In this document: positions 1 to 9,224 of the stretch, in pieces
Numbering within the stretch: position 1 is the first letter of the stretch
Layout of the letters: each line of letters starts with the position of its first letter
Origin: an uncultured Chlorobiaceae bacterium
GTDB lineage: Bacteria > Bacteroidota > Chlorobiia > Chlorobiales > Chlorobiaceae
Assembly: GCA_903869365.1 (NCBI GenBank)
Contig: CAIPYV010000017.1
Span: 1-46,111 of the forward strand
Direction of reading: 5' to 3'
Length of the DNA: 46,111 nt
The notes under the pieces: generated by a model
Databases searched by the model: none
Told to the model about the DNA's origin: nothing
Seen by the model: the letters and a program-made list of their open reading frames with translations, nothing else
Translations under genes and position numbers: made by a program

Positions 1-35
1 CCCTCAGCACTCAACCCTTTGCCCTCAGCACTCAA
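1..35 (+). repeat. Short direct repeat CCCTCAGCACTCAA (two copies)
   Basis: The 14-mer CCCTCAGCACTCAA occurs at 1-14 and again at 22-35, inside the open frame leading into the receiver domain, where it encodes the linker PSAL-NPL-PSAL. A close relative (TCAGTACTCAGCACTCAACA, minus strand, about 29700-29725) lies in the linker before the REC domain of the hybrid kinase. It looks like a dispersed simple repeat that has settled in tolerant inter-domain linkers. Confidence 0.7.
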
Positions 36-387
36 GATACTTATCGCTGAAGATGACAGTATGAGCACCCTGTTAATGAAAAAGATGTTGCAGGGTGAAA
101 ACATAACCATCCTCTATGCTGTTAATGGCCGTCAGGCTGTTGAAATAATCAAGTTACATCCAGAGATCAATCTCGTACTGATGGATGTACAAATGCCGGA
201 AATGAGTGGTTTTGAAGCCACTAAGCTCATCAAACAGCTTCGACCCGACCTGCCCGTCATTATCCAGACAGCTCTAACAACCAAAGAAGACAGAGAAAAA
301 GCTCAGGAAGCAGGCAGCAACAGCTTCATCACCAAACCCATCAACAAAACCGAACTCCTTAACCTCATCCACAAACTTTTCTCCTAA
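1..387 (+). CDS. Response-regulator receiver domain, probably the C-terminal end of a hybrid sensor kinase (5' cut by window)
   Basis: The protein is a single REC domain: acidic pocket (IAEDD), phospho-acceptor Asp in LVLMDVQMP, the Thr/Ser switch region and the conserved Lys in FITKPI. No output domain follows. A TTG at 19 could start a free-standing CheY-like protein of about 122 residues, but the frame stays open to base 1 and reads PSALNPLPSALKILIAEDD. That Pro/Ser/Ala/Leu stretch resembles the linker before the REC domain of the hybrid kinase at 29328-31592, and the two REC domains are very alike (both have HPEINLV and RPDLPVI). I therefore infer the tail of a second hybrid kinase of the same family. 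Certain: REC domain. Uncertain: true start. Confidence 0.8.
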   Translation, partial: PSALNPLPSALKILIAEDDSMSTLLMKKMLQGENITILYAVNGRQAVEIIKLHPEINLVLMDVQMPEMSGFEATKLIKQLRPDLPVIIQTALTTKEDREKAQEAGSNSFITKPINKTELLNLIHKLFS

Positions 388-411
388 GAACTTATCACTC
401 AGAACTTATCA
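387..411. repeat. Direct repeat AGAACTTATCA x2
   Basis: AGAACTTATCA is found at 387-397 and 401-411 with CTC between, a 14-base period like the repeat at the window start. The second copy supplies the last residues (NDKF) and the stop of the minus-strand NTF2-like gene, so the repeat lies across the convergent gene ends. Confidence 0.65.
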
Positions 412-833
412 TTTCCCCATGATTCATGCGAATGAAGAATCTTCCAGCCGTCAGGCTCCTTTTTCCAGAGCATCGTAAAAACATGTCGAAATACTGTAGC
501 TTCTCCGCTTTTCAATTCCATCTCTGACCTCTCCTCACTGGTCATAAGTGCCAGGTTTGAGGTAAGCGCTGTAACCCTTACCTCGACAGGCTCAACCTGC
601 TGGCGCTTCCTCGTCGAAAAATATGAGGTGATTACATCCACCCACTCACTCCGTGCAGCATAATGGTCTGTGCTGACGATCGCCGACAAGAACTCATCCT
701 TGCTGTAATGCTCTGACCAGGCAGCAGCATCCAATTGGTTTATTGCAGACACCAGATGGATAAACTGTTCAGTTACCTCTTTCCTGATGAGATCTGTTTC
801 CTTCTCTGTTAAGCCCTCTTGAACTGATTTCAT
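399..833 (-). CDS. SnoaL/NTF2-like small protein
   Basis: A 144-residue protein if started at the ATG at 833, which is preceded by AAGGAG six bases upstream. An upstream in-frame ATG at 908 would add 25 residues but has no such site, so the shorter form is preferred. The pattern fits the cystatin-like NTF2/SnoaL fold: an N-terminal helix (EQFIHLVSAINQLDAAAWSEHYS), a mid-protein strand run and the C-terminal signature FTMLWKKEPDGWKILHSHESW. Such proteins are small enzymes or ligand-binding proteins of varied function; nothing here identifies the ligand. No signal peptide, so cytoplasmic. It converges on the receiver-domain gene and stands alone. Confidence 0.7.
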   Translation of the reverse strand: MKSVQEGLTEKETDLIRKEVTEQFIHLVSAINQLDAAAWSEHYSKDEFLSAIVSTDHYAARSEWVDVITSYFSTRKRQQVEPVEVRVTALTSNLALMTSEERSEMELKSGEATVFRHVFTMLWKKEPDGWKILHSHESWGNDKF

Positions 834-984
834 GATGAACTCCTTGCTGAATGGTATCAAAACATAATCATAAAATAGTAATTTATAGTGGTAATGTTTA
901 CATTTCATTTACGTTGACAATAACATAGATTGCCCTGTGGTGACGTATTTTACGTAACATTGAATAACATAAACGGAGATTTCA

Positions 985-1758
985 ATGACAAAGTTTGTTA
1001 CACTTGTTGTCTCAGTGATTCTTTTTGTTTTTTCTGTTACAGTCCGGGCTGAAGCTGCATCCAATGACCTCAAATTTGATCCCCAGGTTGCCTTAGGCGC
1101 CTACAAAGGGCTGGTTGAAGATCATTTGAGCGGTGTTTTACGGACTGCAAGGGTGATTGCTTTGACTTCAGAGGCCAGGTCGGCCCAGTGGGAATCAGTC
1201 AAGCCCCTGCTTGTTCGCTTCAGCAACGACCTTCCTACAGGAGCAACAGTATGGTTTGCAATGCCTGATGGCAGTTATTACTCAACTGAATCTGGGGGAT
1301 TAACCGGTCAGAACCTGAAGGACCGTCCGTACTTCTCGAAACTTTCGGCAAGCCAGGATGTTTTAGGTGACCTGGTGATCAGTCGCTCGACCGGTCATCG
1401 CTCGGTGATTGTTGCCACTCCTGTAATTCTGGATGGAAAAGTTGTTGCTGCTATTGGTGTATCTGTAAGAGTTCGTTTATTGAGTACGCTTGTCGAATCG
1501 ACAATGAAATTGCCGGAGGATGCATATTTTTATGCCCTTGATTCCGATACAAAAATAGTTCTGCACAGGAACGTCGATCGCATGTTCAAAACCGTCAGCG
1601 ATATAGGAGACGAAAACCTTGGCGAAACCTTTAAAGCCAGCATGTACAAGGAGCAGGGTGTTTTCAACTATACCCTTAATGGCAAGAAAATGAATTCGAT
1701 CTTCCAGAAGTCAAACTTCTTAGGATGGTACTTTTTCATCGCCCAAGAAAAAAAGTGA
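985..1758 (+). CDS. Secreted stand-alone Cache-domain sensor protein
   Basis: 257 residues. A clear signal peptide (residues 1 to about 24, MTKFVTLVVSVILFVFSVTVRAEA) is followed by a Cache-type ligand-binding domain: a long N-terminal helix (about 30-70), then VWFAMPDGSYYST, GQNLKDRPYFSK and TGHRSVIVATPVILDGKVVAAIGVSV, typical of the membrane-distal dCache module, and a second half near YALDSDTKIVLHR. Unlike most Cache proteins there is no second membrane segment, HAMP, kinase or GGDEF part; the protein ends with the sensor. It would sit in the periplasm and presumably present a bound small molecule to a partner. CGGAGA upstream of ATG serves as ribosome site. Ligand unknown. Confidence 0.75.
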   Translation: MTKFVTLVVSVILFVFSVTVRAEAASNDLKFDPQVALGAYKGLVEDHLSGVLRTARVIALTSEARSAQWESVKPLLVRFSNDLPTGATVWFAMPDGSYYSTESGGLTGQNLKDRPYFSKLSASQDVLGDLVISRSTGHRSVIVATPVILDGKVVAAIGVSVRVRLLSTLVESTMKLPEDAYFYALDSDTKIVLHRNVDRMFKTVSDIGDENLGETFKASMYKEQGVFNYTLNGKKMNSIFQKSNFLGWYFFIAQEKK

Positions 1759-1777
1759 GATATGAGTGCTCTTTTAC

Positions 1778-3202
1778 TTAAAAGTGTAGTTCACCCCTTT
1801 TTTTGTACCAGGCTCTGTCGATTTTTTGAGATCCGGGCAAAGTGGTCCACTGAGATACCCGAAAATAACGAACTGGTGTTTTCAATTTTCCAACAGTGGC
1901 ATTCATCGTCATAGTTATGGTCTCGTCATCGGGGCAATTCACCTCAAAGGTCTCTATGAACGCTACAGCACGTTGCCCATACTCACAATCAGGAACCGCC
2001 ACAACAAGAGCTTCCCGGATGCCATCAACCATCATAAGTGCTTTTTCTATTTCCTCAGGGTGAATATTTTCCCCCCCTGAGATAAACATATTATCCTTGC
2101 GCCCAAGCACAGTCACAGTTCCATCTTCCTCAACACGCCCGATATCAGCGGTATGGAACCACCCGTCACCGTCGATCTGAGGATGAATGCTTCCCTCGCG
2201 CAGGTAGCCCTTAAAAAGGCATGCTCCTTTAACAAGAAGTTCACCATCCTCTGCCCGCATGATTTCTCTGTAGGGCAGCAGCAGACCGCTGTTTTGCGTC
2301 ATGCAGCTAATTGGCCCGGGAGATGTCGTAATCTGTGTGCTCATCTCGGTTGAACCATAGCTCAAATAAAGTGGAATATTGTGCCGGATGGCTTCATCAA
2401 TCAGCGATTTCGGCGCAGGACTGCCTCCAAGCAGGACCGCTTTCAGGCGACACAGCAACTCAGTGCTTTTTGGATCAGCAAGCAGCCGGTAAAGCTGTGT
2501 TGGTACAACAGAAAGGTGAGTTACAGGAAACAGCTGCAGTGAGAGAGAAAGACTCTCATCAGGGCGACCGACGGCCATGGATCCGCCTGAAGCCAACGAT
2601 CTGAAAAGCAGGGCATAGCCTCCTATATGGAAAAGCGGCAGAGAAACTAACCAGCAATCTCCTGGACCGAAAGAAATATTTTCATTGGAACCCAGTGCGC
2701 TGAACCAGTGATTTCCCAGACTGTGCACCGCAGCTTTTGCAACTCCGGTACTTGCCGATGTATGGATAATGCTGACCGGACGCTCCATTGATTCAGTGAA
2801 CACCAGCTCCTTCCGGATGGGGCACGTTAAGGCACTCTCAATAATTGAGGTAACCGTTTCTTTTCTGATGCCGCAGAGCGTAACGTACTGCTCGTTATTG
2901 GTCACCAGCAGTTGAGGAGAGAGTTTATCAAGAGTAGCCTTCAGCAGGTGTCCCGGAAAACGGTTATTGAGCGGAGCGGCAATCATTCCCGCTTTCAGCA
3001 CTCCTGCCAGAAGAAGCAGAAGTGCTGGAGTATTAGGCGAAAGAACAGCAATAATATCGCCGGAACGGAGACCTTTTTGGTAGAGAAGGTTTGCAATCTG
3101 TACTGCCTGATTATTGTACTCTTCAAACGAGAGGGTTTTCTCTGGCATTCTCAGGGCTGGAAAGTTGCCGAAAAGCCCTGCAGATCGCTCTTGTATGTCC
3201 AT
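1778..3202 (-). CDS. menE: O-succinylbenzoate-CoA ligase (MenE)
   Basis: 474-residue member of the ANL adenylate-forming superfamily. Visible: the P-loop (SIIHTSASTGVAKAA; somewhat altered from the usual TSGTTGKPK form), the aromatic/acid motif YLSYGSTEMSTQ, the hinge Asp region DGWFHTADIGRVEEDG and the C-terminal GRKDNMFISGGENIHPEEIE typical of MenE. It activates o-succinylbenzoate to its CoA thioester in menaquinone (and chlorobiumquinone) synthesis. Its start lies 8 bases past the argG stop on the same strand, so it is probably co-transcribed with the arginine operon even though the pathways are unrelated. Assignment as MenE rather than another acyl-CoA ligase rests on length and overall pattern. 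Confidence 0.85.
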   Translation of the reverse strand: MDIQERSAGLFGNFPALRMPEKTLSFEEYNNQAVQIANLLYQKGLRSGDIIAVLSPNTPALLLLLAGVLKAGMIAAPLNNRFPGHLLKATLDKLSPQLLVTNNEQYVTLCGIRKETVTSIIESALTCPIRKELVFTESMERPVSIIHTSASTGVAKAAVHSLGNHWFSALGSNENISFGPGDCWLVSLPLFHIGGYALLFRSLASGGSMAVGRPDESLSLSLQLFPVTHLSVVPTQLYRLLADPKSTELLCRLKAVLLGGSPAPKSLIDEAIRHNIPLYLSYGSTEMSTQITTSPGPISCMTQNSGLLLPYREIMRAEDGELLVKGACLFKGYLREGSIHPQIDGDGWFHTADIGRVEEDGTVTVLGRKDNMFISGGENIHPEEIEKALMMVDGIREALVVAVPDCEYGQRAVAFIETFEVNCPDDETITMTMNATVGKLKTPVRYFRVSQWTTLPGSQKIDRAWYKKRGELHF

Positions 3203-3210
3203 GGCTTAAC

Positions 3211-4413
3211 TTATCTTCCTTGATTAACCTCACTGAATGTTTTCAGACCAAGGCCATACAGGTGTATAAATCCGGCAGCCGCCTTATGGTTGAAGGTATC
3301 AGCTTCAGTATAGGTAGCCAGTTCCTCGTTATAAAGCGAGTAAGGTGAATTTCTTCCAAGAAGCGAAACGCCGCCCTTATAAAGCTTCAACCGTACAAGC
3401 CCTGTCACAGGATGCTGTGTTTCATGCACAAATGCATCAAGCGCCTTTCTCATTGGAGAAAACCATGTGCCGTTGTAAATAAGGTTCGCATAATCCTGAC
3501 TGATATTCTTCTTGTACTGGAAAACTGATTTCTCAAGGGTAAGACGTTCCAGCTCACGATGGGCGAAATGAAGGATCGTAGCAGCCGGTGCTTCATAGAT
3601 TTCACGCGATTTGATGCCGACAACACGGTTTTCGATCATGTCAAGCCGACCAATGCCATTTGCAGCACCAATCTCATTAAGGCGGATGATAAGGTCAAGG
3701 CCGCTTAATTTTTTGCCGTCAAGCGAAACCGGAATACCTTTCTCAAACTCAATATCAACAACTGCCGGACTGTCAGGGGCATTCTCAGGAGAGGTGGTTA
3801 TCTGATAGGCATCCTCAGGAGGAGCGACCATCGGATCTTCAAGCACGCCACACTCGATACTGATTCCCCAGATATTTTCATCTATAGAGTAGGGGCTCTT
3901 TTTGGTGGCCGAAACCGGAATGTTGTATTCCTGTGCGTATGCAATTTCAGCTTCTCTTGAGGTGAACTCCCATTCACGCAGGGGAGCAAGTACCCTGAGA
4001 TGCGGAGCAAGTGAAGCAAAGGTCACTTCAAACCTCACCTGGTCATTGCCTTTTCCTGTGCAGCCGTGAGCAAGCATGGTGCAACCTTCAGCGAGGGCGG
4101 TATCAACAATAGCTTTGGCAAGCAGAGGGCGTCCAAGCGCCGTAGCGAGCGGGTAGACATCCTCATAAAGTGCACCAGCCTTGAGTGCTCGCCAGATATA
4201 TTCTTCAACAAATTCATTGCGCAGATCCACAAACTTGAATTTCGAAGCACCGGTCGATAGCGCCTTTGATTCAAGGTTTTCAATCTCTTTCTGCTGACCA
4301 AGATTACCGGTAACGGCAACAATTTCGGCACCATATTTGTCTTTCAGCCACTTGATCATGATGGAGGTGTCAAGTCCACCGGAATAGGCTATTGCAATTT
4401 TTTCCTTACTCAT
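3211..4413 (-). CDS. argG: Argininosuccinate synthase
   Basis: 400 residues, the normal length. N-terminal PP-loop ATP pyrophosphatase motif ([16 protein letters not shown]), then [16 protein letters not shown] and [17 protein letters not shown], all diagnostic for ArgG. It joins citrulline and aspartate with ATP to give argininosuccinate in the cytoplasm, the penultimate step to arginine. It follows argR by 18 bases in the minus-strand arg operon; menE follows. argH is not in this window. Confidence 0.97.
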   Translation of the reverse strand: MSKEKIAIAYSGGLDTSIMIKWLKDKYGAEIVAVTGNLGQQKEIENLESKALSTGASKFKFVDLRNEFVEEYIWRALKAGALYEDVYPLATALGRPLLAKAIVDTALAEGCTMLAHGCTGKGNDQVRFEVTFASLAPHLRVLAPLREWEFTSREAEIAYAQEYNIPVSATKKSPYSIDENIWGISIECGVLEDPMVAPPEDAYQITTSPENAPDSPAVVDIEFEKGIPVSLDGKKLSGLDLIIRLNEIGAANGIGRLDMIENRVVGIKSREIYEAPAATILHFAHRELERLTLEKSVFQYKKNISQDYANLIYNGTWFSPMRKALDAFVHETQHPVTGLVRLKLYKGGVSLLGRNSPYSLYNEELATYTEADTFNHKAAAGFIHLYGLGLKTFSEVNQGR

Positions 4414-4431
4414 ACGTTTTCAATTGAATTA

Positions 4432-4878
4432 TCAGTTTTTGGAAAGATTTTTAAGGATATATGCTATCAAAGTCGGAATATTCACCACCGAAGTTGGAAT
4501 AAGGAGCACCGTATCATCCCCGGCGATAGTTCCGAGAATGAGCGGACTTCTCAGTTGATCCAGATAGGAACCAACACCGTGAGCCCTGCCGGGCAGAGTC
4601 TTGATAATCACCGTGGTTTCATTCGAATTAACGGCCAGCACCTCAATCCCGACAAGACCCTTGATAATCCTGCCGGCGTTATCATCAGGAAACAGAAGCC
4701 GGTAGTTTCCATCCATTTTCGAACGGATAATGCCAAGCTCTGCACAGTCGCGCGAAAGGGTGGCCTGCGCAACGGTCATTCCGGAATCTCTGAGAAGCTG
4801 CAGAAGGTCATGCTGATTTCCAACACTGTTCTGCTGAAGAATCTCTCTGATTTTTAACTGCCTGGCATGCTTGTTCAT
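4432..4878 (-). CDS. argR: Arginine repressor ArgR
   Basis: 148 residues from the ATG at 4878 (MNKHARQLKIREIL). A start at 4920 would add 14 residues but would overlap the end of argF; the shorter form fits the usual ArgR length of about 150. The N-terminal winged helix includes VAQATLSRDCAELGIIR, the DNA-recognition signature, and the C-terminal oligomerisation/arginine-binding domain includes LPGRAHGVGSYLDQL and the loop GTIAGDDTVLLIP. It is expected to bind ARG boxes upstream of arginine genes when arginine is plentiful. Its place inside the operon, between argF and argG, suggests negative autoregulation; see the candidate ARG boxes before argC. Confidence 0.95.
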   Translation of the reverse strand: MNKHARQLKIREILQQNSVGNQHDLLQLLRDSGMTVAQATLSRDCAELGIIRSKMDGNYRLLFPDDNAGRIIKGLVGIEVLAVNSNETTVIIKTLPGRAHGVGSYLDQLRSPLILGTIAGDDTVLLIPTSVVNIPTLIAYILKNLSKN

Positions 4879-4894
4879 TCTTGTTTTCCCCCGT

Positions 4895-5905
4895 TCAGGC
4901 CTTGATTTTTTTTGACGCATTCATCAGCCTGTGGGTAAGATGAAATTTTCTGTACTCATCATGGTTTAACAGTTTCACCAGAAGAGCTTTCTGAACATGC
5001 AGACGGTTTTCGGCCTCATCAAGAATAATGGATTGCGCTCCGTCCATGACCTCACCGCTTATCTCCAGACCGCGATGAGCAGGCATGCAGTGCATGACAA
5101 CGGCCGAAGGTTTGGCCTTGGCGAGCAGAGCACTGTTGATCTGAAAAGGGGCAAATATCCTGAGGCGTTCCTCTTTCTCTTCTTCCTGGCCCATACTGGT
5201 CCACACATCGGTATAGAGCACATCAGCGCCCGTGGCAGCTTCAACAGGATCATGCAGAATCTCGATCCGGCTTATTCCCTTTGCCCTTGCAGCATCAAGC
5301 ACTCCCTGATCCGGCGAATATCCTTCAGGGCAGGCAAGTACAAAATGAAAGGGGAGAAACCCTGCCAGTTCAATCCATGAATTGGCGACATTATTGCCGT
5401 CGCCGACAAAAACGACCTTTGTAGTATCACACCACAACGATCGCTCATAAAGCGTAAAGGCATCAGCAAGGACCTGGCATGGATGCGACAGATCGGTAAG
5501 AGCATTGATAACTGGAATTGAGGCATGCTTTGCCATCCCTTCAATAATGGAATGTTCATGGAGCCTTGCGACAATGGCATCGTTATAGCGAGACAAAAGC
5601 CTGGCAACATCCTCCACCGATTCACGCGACCCCAGACCGATTGATTGCCCATCAAGGTTTATGGCATATCCCCCCAGCTCATGAATGCCAAGCTCAAAGG
5701 ATACCCTTGTTCTCAGCGACGGTTTGCTGAATATCATCGCTACCGTTTTATCGCGCAATGGCAGAAAGCCCGAAGAGCTTTGCTTTCGTTTTTTTTTGAT
5801 AAAAAGGGAATAATCAAACAACTCAATAATTTTACTGCCATCCAGAGGGGAAAACCCGAGAAAATCACGTTTTCCAAACTCTTGCTTTACTGTAACCGCT
5901 TCCAT
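4895..5905 (-). CDS. argF: Ornithine carbamoyltransferase
   Basis: 336 residues. Carbamoyl-phosphate site SLRTRVSFE (the S-x-R-T-R motif), HPCQVLAD, the ornithine loop HCMPAHRG and VVFVGDGNNVANSW are all present. It converts ornithine plus carbamoyl phosphate to citrulline. It lies 27 bases after argB and just before argR in the arg operon. The ATG start at 5905 gives MEAVTVKQEFGKRDFLG, about 15 residues longer at the N-terminus than the minimal family core. Confidence 0.96.
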   Translation of the reverse strand: MEAVTVKQEFGKRDFLGFSPLDGSKIIELFDYSLFIKKKRKQSSSGFLPLRDKTVAMIFSKPSLRTRVSFELGIHELGGYAINLDGQSIGLGSRESVEDVARLLSRYNDAIVARLHEHSIIEGMAKHASIPVINALTDLSHPCQVLADAFTLYERSLWCDTTKVVFVGDGNNVANSWIELAGFLPFHFVLACPEGYSPDQGVLDAARAKGISRIEILHDPVEAATGADVLYTDVWTSMGQEEEKEERLRIFAPFQINSALLAKAKPSAVVMHCMPAHRGLEISGEVMDGAQSIILDEAENRLHVQKALLVKLLNHDEYRKFHLTHRLMNASKKIKA

Positions 5906-5932
5906 TCCATTACCTGTTTAAGGATTGAGTAC

Positions 5933-6826
5933 TTAGTCCTGCTCTGCAATAAACTGGGTGCCGACCCCTTCATGGGTGAATATTTCAAGCAGGAGCGAAT
6001 GTGTTGATTTTCCATCAATAAGATGAATTTTTCTGACTCCGCCGTCAAGTGTGTTGAATGCCGAAAGCACCTTCGGAATCATTCCGCCGGAAATAATACC
6101 CTGTTCAATAAAGTCTGCCGCTTCAGCCTTGCAGATGGTTTTCAGAATTCTCTCGCCCACATGAATGCCTTCAACATCACTGACATAAATAAGTTTTTCA
6201 GCTTTCAATGCAATAGCAATACTACTTGCCGCATCATCGGCATTGATATTGTAAATATTTCCCTCGTCATCAAACCCGATCGGCGCTATGACAGGAATCA
6301 ATCCTGCGTTACAGAGCAGGTTGATATACGCCGTATTGATTTTTTCCACATTTCCAACAAGACCAAGCGTTTCAGCATTCTGATGCGGAACAGCTCTGAT
6401 GGTATCGGCATCAAGTCCCGTGACCCCAACACTATTGCCACCATGCTCGCTGATCAACTGCACAATATCCTGGTTTACCTTTCCGGCAAGCGTCATCTGA
6501 ATAACGGAAATCATCTCCTTGTCAGTGACACGCCTGCCTTGAACAAAGCGCGAGTTCAGGCCGAGTTTCTCAGCAGTTCTCGTTATGGCGTCACCTCCGC
6601 CGTGTACCAGAACAACGTTGATGCCCACTTTGCGCAGCAGCGTCACATTCTGGGCAAAACTGTTCTTGAGACACTCGTCTTTCATTGCCGAACCACCGTA
6701 TTTAATAACAAAGGTTTTCCCTTCAAACTCGCGTATATAGGGCAATGCCTCAATAAGTACTTGACCAATAGCTGCCTGAGGAGCCTTTCTTACCGCTTTA
6801 TGTTCACGACACTCTAAGTGTTCCAT
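5933..6826 (-). CDS. argB: Acetylglutamate kinase
   Basis: 297 residues. Glycine-rich nucleotide and substrate loops KYGGSAM and [11 protein letters not shown], and the C-terminal GGMIPKV motif identify ArgB of the amino-acid kinase family. It phosphorylates N-acetylglutamate, the second step of arginine synthesis. An N-terminal helix of about 30 residues before the core ([13 protein letters not shown]) is the feature found in arginine-inhibited hexameric forms, so feedback inhibition by arginine is likely (inference from the family). Position: 36 bases after argJ, 27 before argF. Confidence 0.96.
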   Translation of the reverse strand: MEHLECREHKAVRKAPQAAIGQVLIEALPYIREFEGKTFVIKYGGSAMKDECLKNSFAQNVTLLRKVGINVVLVHGGGDAITRTAEKLGLNSRFVQGRRVTDKEMISVIQMTLAGKVNQDIVQLISEHGGNSVGVTGLDADTIRAVPHQNAETLGLVGNVEKINTAYINLLCNAGLIPVIAPIGFDDEGNIYNINADDAASSIAIALKAEKLIYVSDVEGIHVGERILKTICKAEAADFIEQGIISGGMIPKVLSAFNTLDGGVRKIHLIDGKSTHSLLLEIFTHEGVGTQFIAEQD

Positions 6827-6862
6827 TCCACGAAATGTTCTCTTGATAGGTTAAAGAAAGTG

Positions 6863-8149
6863 TCAGCTTCTGTAGCTTCCGTTTATATCGACATACTCCT
6901 TGCTCAAGTCACACGTCCAAACCCTTGCACTCCCGGGTCCGCTGCCAAGCCGAAGCGTGATGGTGTATGACCTTTTTGCCATGATTTCAGCCGCGGCCTC
7001 TTCAGAAAAGTCCGCAATGAACCCCGGTTTGAGCACAACAAGATCATTGAAACAAAGCTCAAGCTCATCCTGATTGAAGTGTGCGCCCGAGCGCCCCGCA
7101 GCAGCCACAACTCTGCCCCAGTTGGCATCCTCACCGTGAATGGCCGTTTTAACAAGGCTTGACTGTGCAATGCTCCTTGCTGCAAGTTCTGCATCTCTGT
7201 CGTCAGCAGCTCCGGCAACCCTGACCTCAACAAGTTTTGTTGCACCCTCTCCATCAATGACAATCAGCTTTGCCAGAAAAGTCATCAACGCTTCAAGGGC
7301 TTCACAAAACAAGGTGTAATCCATGCTGTCAGCCGCAATTTCATGGCCGGCACCGCTCGCAAGGATGGCAACCATATCGTTCGTACTGGTATCTCCATCG
7401 ACGGTAATGGCGTTAAAGCTGTTGCGGTTTGCCTGCAGAAGCGCTTTCTGAAGAAGAGAGGGAGCTATTGCAGCATCAGTCGCAAGAAAAGCAAGCATGG
7501 TGGCCATGTTCGGGCAAATCATGCCCGATCCTTTTCCCAGCCCGCTCAGACGGATACTCCCCTTGGAAAGCCTGACTTCTATCGTGAAAAACTTCGGAAA
7601 AGTATCGGTAGTCATAATGGCACGAGCCGTATCCAGAACGGATTCACGCTGCAGGCTGGAGGGCAGGGTAGCAATGCCATCCAGAACTTTTTCCATTGGC
7701 AGAAGCTGGCCGATAACTCCTGTTGAAGCAACCAGAACCTCCTCAGGTTTAATTCCAAGTACACGGGCAGCAGCTTCAGCCATGCTTCGAGCATCACGCA
7801 TGCCCTGCTCACCGGTAGCTGCATTGGCATTCCCGCTGTTGCAGACAAGAGCACGGATCGAAGAAGCCGATCTCACCAGATGATCTTGCGAAAGCATAAC
7901 AGGAGCAGCACAGCAAAGATTTGTTGTGAAAAGTGCTGCCGCGATGCAGGGTGCATCCGCTGAAAGCAGCATCAGGTCATTGCGGTTACTGTACTTGATG
8001 TCGGCGGAAACAGCTCCCGACGAAAAACCTTCAGGCCAGAATCCATGCGATCCATCTGATTCAGCTGACATAGGGATGACCGATGCCGGCCAGGAGGTTT
8101 CCTGCGAAAGCTCCCTGATCACGTTAAGCCCTTTGTTGAGTCTCTCCAA
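6863..8149 (-). CDS. argJ: Glutamate N-acetyltransferase / amino-acid acetyltransferase
   Basis: 428 residues, a full-length ornithine acetyltransferase. The self-cleavage site with its nucleophile Thr is visible in GMICPNMATMLAFLATDA; other family blocks are LVCNSGNANAATGEQG, TVDGDTSTNDM and GEDANWGRVVAAAGRSGA. ArgJ moves the acetyl group from acetylornithine back to glutamate, so arginine synthesis runs as a cycle; many such enzymes also use acetyl-CoA. With argC, B and F present but no argE or argA in the cluster, the acetyl-recycling route is indicated. argD is not in the cluster and must be elsewhere. Confidence 0.95.
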   Translation of the reverse strand: MERLNKGLNVIRELSQETSWPASVIPMSAESDGSHGFWPEGFSSGAVSADIKYSNRNDLMLLSADAPCIAAALFTTNLCCAAPVMLSQDHLVRSASSIRALVCNSGNANAATGEQGMRDARSMAEAAARVLGIKPEEVLVASTGVIGQLLPMEKVLDGIATLPSSLQRESVLDTARAIMTTDTFPKFFTIEVRLSKGSIRLSGLGKGSGMICPNMATMLAFLATDAAIAPSLLQKALLQANRNSFNAITVDGDTSTNDMVAILASGAGHEIAADSMDYTLFCEALEALMTFLAKLIVIDGEGATKLVEVRVAGAADDRDAELAARSIAQSSLVKTAIHGEDANWGRVVAAAGRSGAHFNQDELELCFNDLVVLKPGFIADFSEEAAAEIMAKRSYTITLRLGSGPGSARVWTCDLSKEYVDINGSYRS

Positions 8150-8182
8150 TGCAGTATAAAGCGTTAATGGTTATGAAAGTTA

Positions 8183-9193
8183 TCACGACAGTCCGGTTGT
8201 CTCATCAATGCCGAGCATGATGTTCATATTCTGCACCGCCTGACCGGCAGCACCCTTCAAAAGATTGTCGATGGCCGTGACAATGACAAGCGATCCGCTT
8301 CTACCGGTATGAGCAATATGGATATCGCACCTGTTTGTACGGTAGACATGCTTGACCTCTGTCATGTTCTCGCACACCCTCACAAATGGCGCATTCCTGT
8401 AGAACTTCCTGTAGAGCTGCTTTATCTCTTCTCTGTCGGCAGGTTTGTCTAACTGAATATGAAGAATGCTGTAGATGCCCCTCACCAGAGCGCCGATCAT
8501 AGGCGTAAAGGTAAAATCAAAAGAGGGAGTGGTAGCGGAAGTGCCAAGAGCCTGCATGATTTCAGGGGTATGCTGATGAACGCCGACCTTGTAGGCTCTG
8601 ACGTTTTCGCTCATCTCTGAAAACGAGAGCTCGGTCTTGCTGCTGCGACCTGCTCCGGAAATACCGGAAGTGGAAGTGCAGTTAATGGCCTGAACCTTCA
8701 AAGAACGTTCACTGCCGAGCAACAGCGGAGCAGCCCCGAGAATAATGCTGGTGGCAAAACATCCAGGATTACTGATTGCCTTGACACTCTTGATTTCATT
8801 CCCGAAGAGCTCTGGCATACCGTAGGTCATGACGGCTTCGGGTGATTTCGTCTGTTGATAGAATTGCTCATGCTCAATGACACTTTTCAGCCTGAAATCG
8901 CCGGAAAGATCAATAACACTCTTACCTGCTTGGAGAAGAGCCGGAACCAGCTGCAATGCCTCCCCATGGGGGAGAGCAAGAAAGTAGATATCACTCTCTG
9001 TTTCTCCGTTGTAGCTTTTATATATCATGTCACAGTCAAGAGCGGGGTAGAGTTCTGACGCGTGTTTTCCAACCTGTGAAAAAGCATAAAGCTCGCGAAG
9101 TTCGACCCAGGGATGCTGAAGAAGCACTCTTGTCAGTTCAGCTCCGGAATAGCCCGAAGCGCCAATGATTGATACTGAATATTTTTTTAAAAT
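8183..9193 (-). CDS. argC: N-acetyl-gamma-glutamyl-phosphate reductase, probable ATT start
   Basis: The catalytic core is clear: [13 protein letters not shown] with the active-site Cys, HQHTPEI, and the NADP-binding start [16 protein letters not shown]. That Rossmann start lies upstream of the first usual start codon (GTG at 9127), so a GTG start would cut off the nucleotide-binding loop. Reading upstream, the frame is open to a stop at 9226-9224 and contains no ATG, GTG or TTG. The best start is ATT at 9193, eight bases after GAGGGGG (9208-9202), giving 336 residues beginning (M)[13 protein letters not shown]. First gene of the arg operon. Reduces acetylglutamyl phosphate to the semialdehyde. 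Function is secure; the start codon is inferred. Confidence 0.9.
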   Translation of the reverse strand: MLKKYSVSIIGASGYSGAELTRVLLQHPWVELRELYAFSQVGKHASELYPALDCDMIYKSYNGETESDIYFLALPHGEALQLVPALLQAGKSVIDLSGDFRLKSVIEHEQFYQQTKSPEAVMTYGMPELFGNEIKSVKAISNPGCFATSIILGAAPLLLGSERSLKVQAINCTSTSGISGAGRSSKTELSFSEMSENVRAYKVGVHQHTPEIMQALGTSATTPSFDFTFTPMIGALVRGIYSILHIQLDKPADREEIKQLYRKFYRNAPFVRVCENMTEVKHVYRTNRCDIHIAHTGRSGSLVIVTAIDNLLKGAAGQAVQNMNIMLGIDETTGLS

Positions 9194-9224
9194 AAGCTTA
9201 TCCCCCTCTTTCTTGTCTTGTCTT

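Noticed and set aside
6023-6817. 264-residue open frame opposite argB
   Set aside because: It is fully antisense to a well-conserved gene and has no recognisable motif.
9127-9193. GTG at 9127 as the argC start
   Set aside because: It would remove the glycine-rich NADP-binding loop that is plainly encoded upstream in the same frame.
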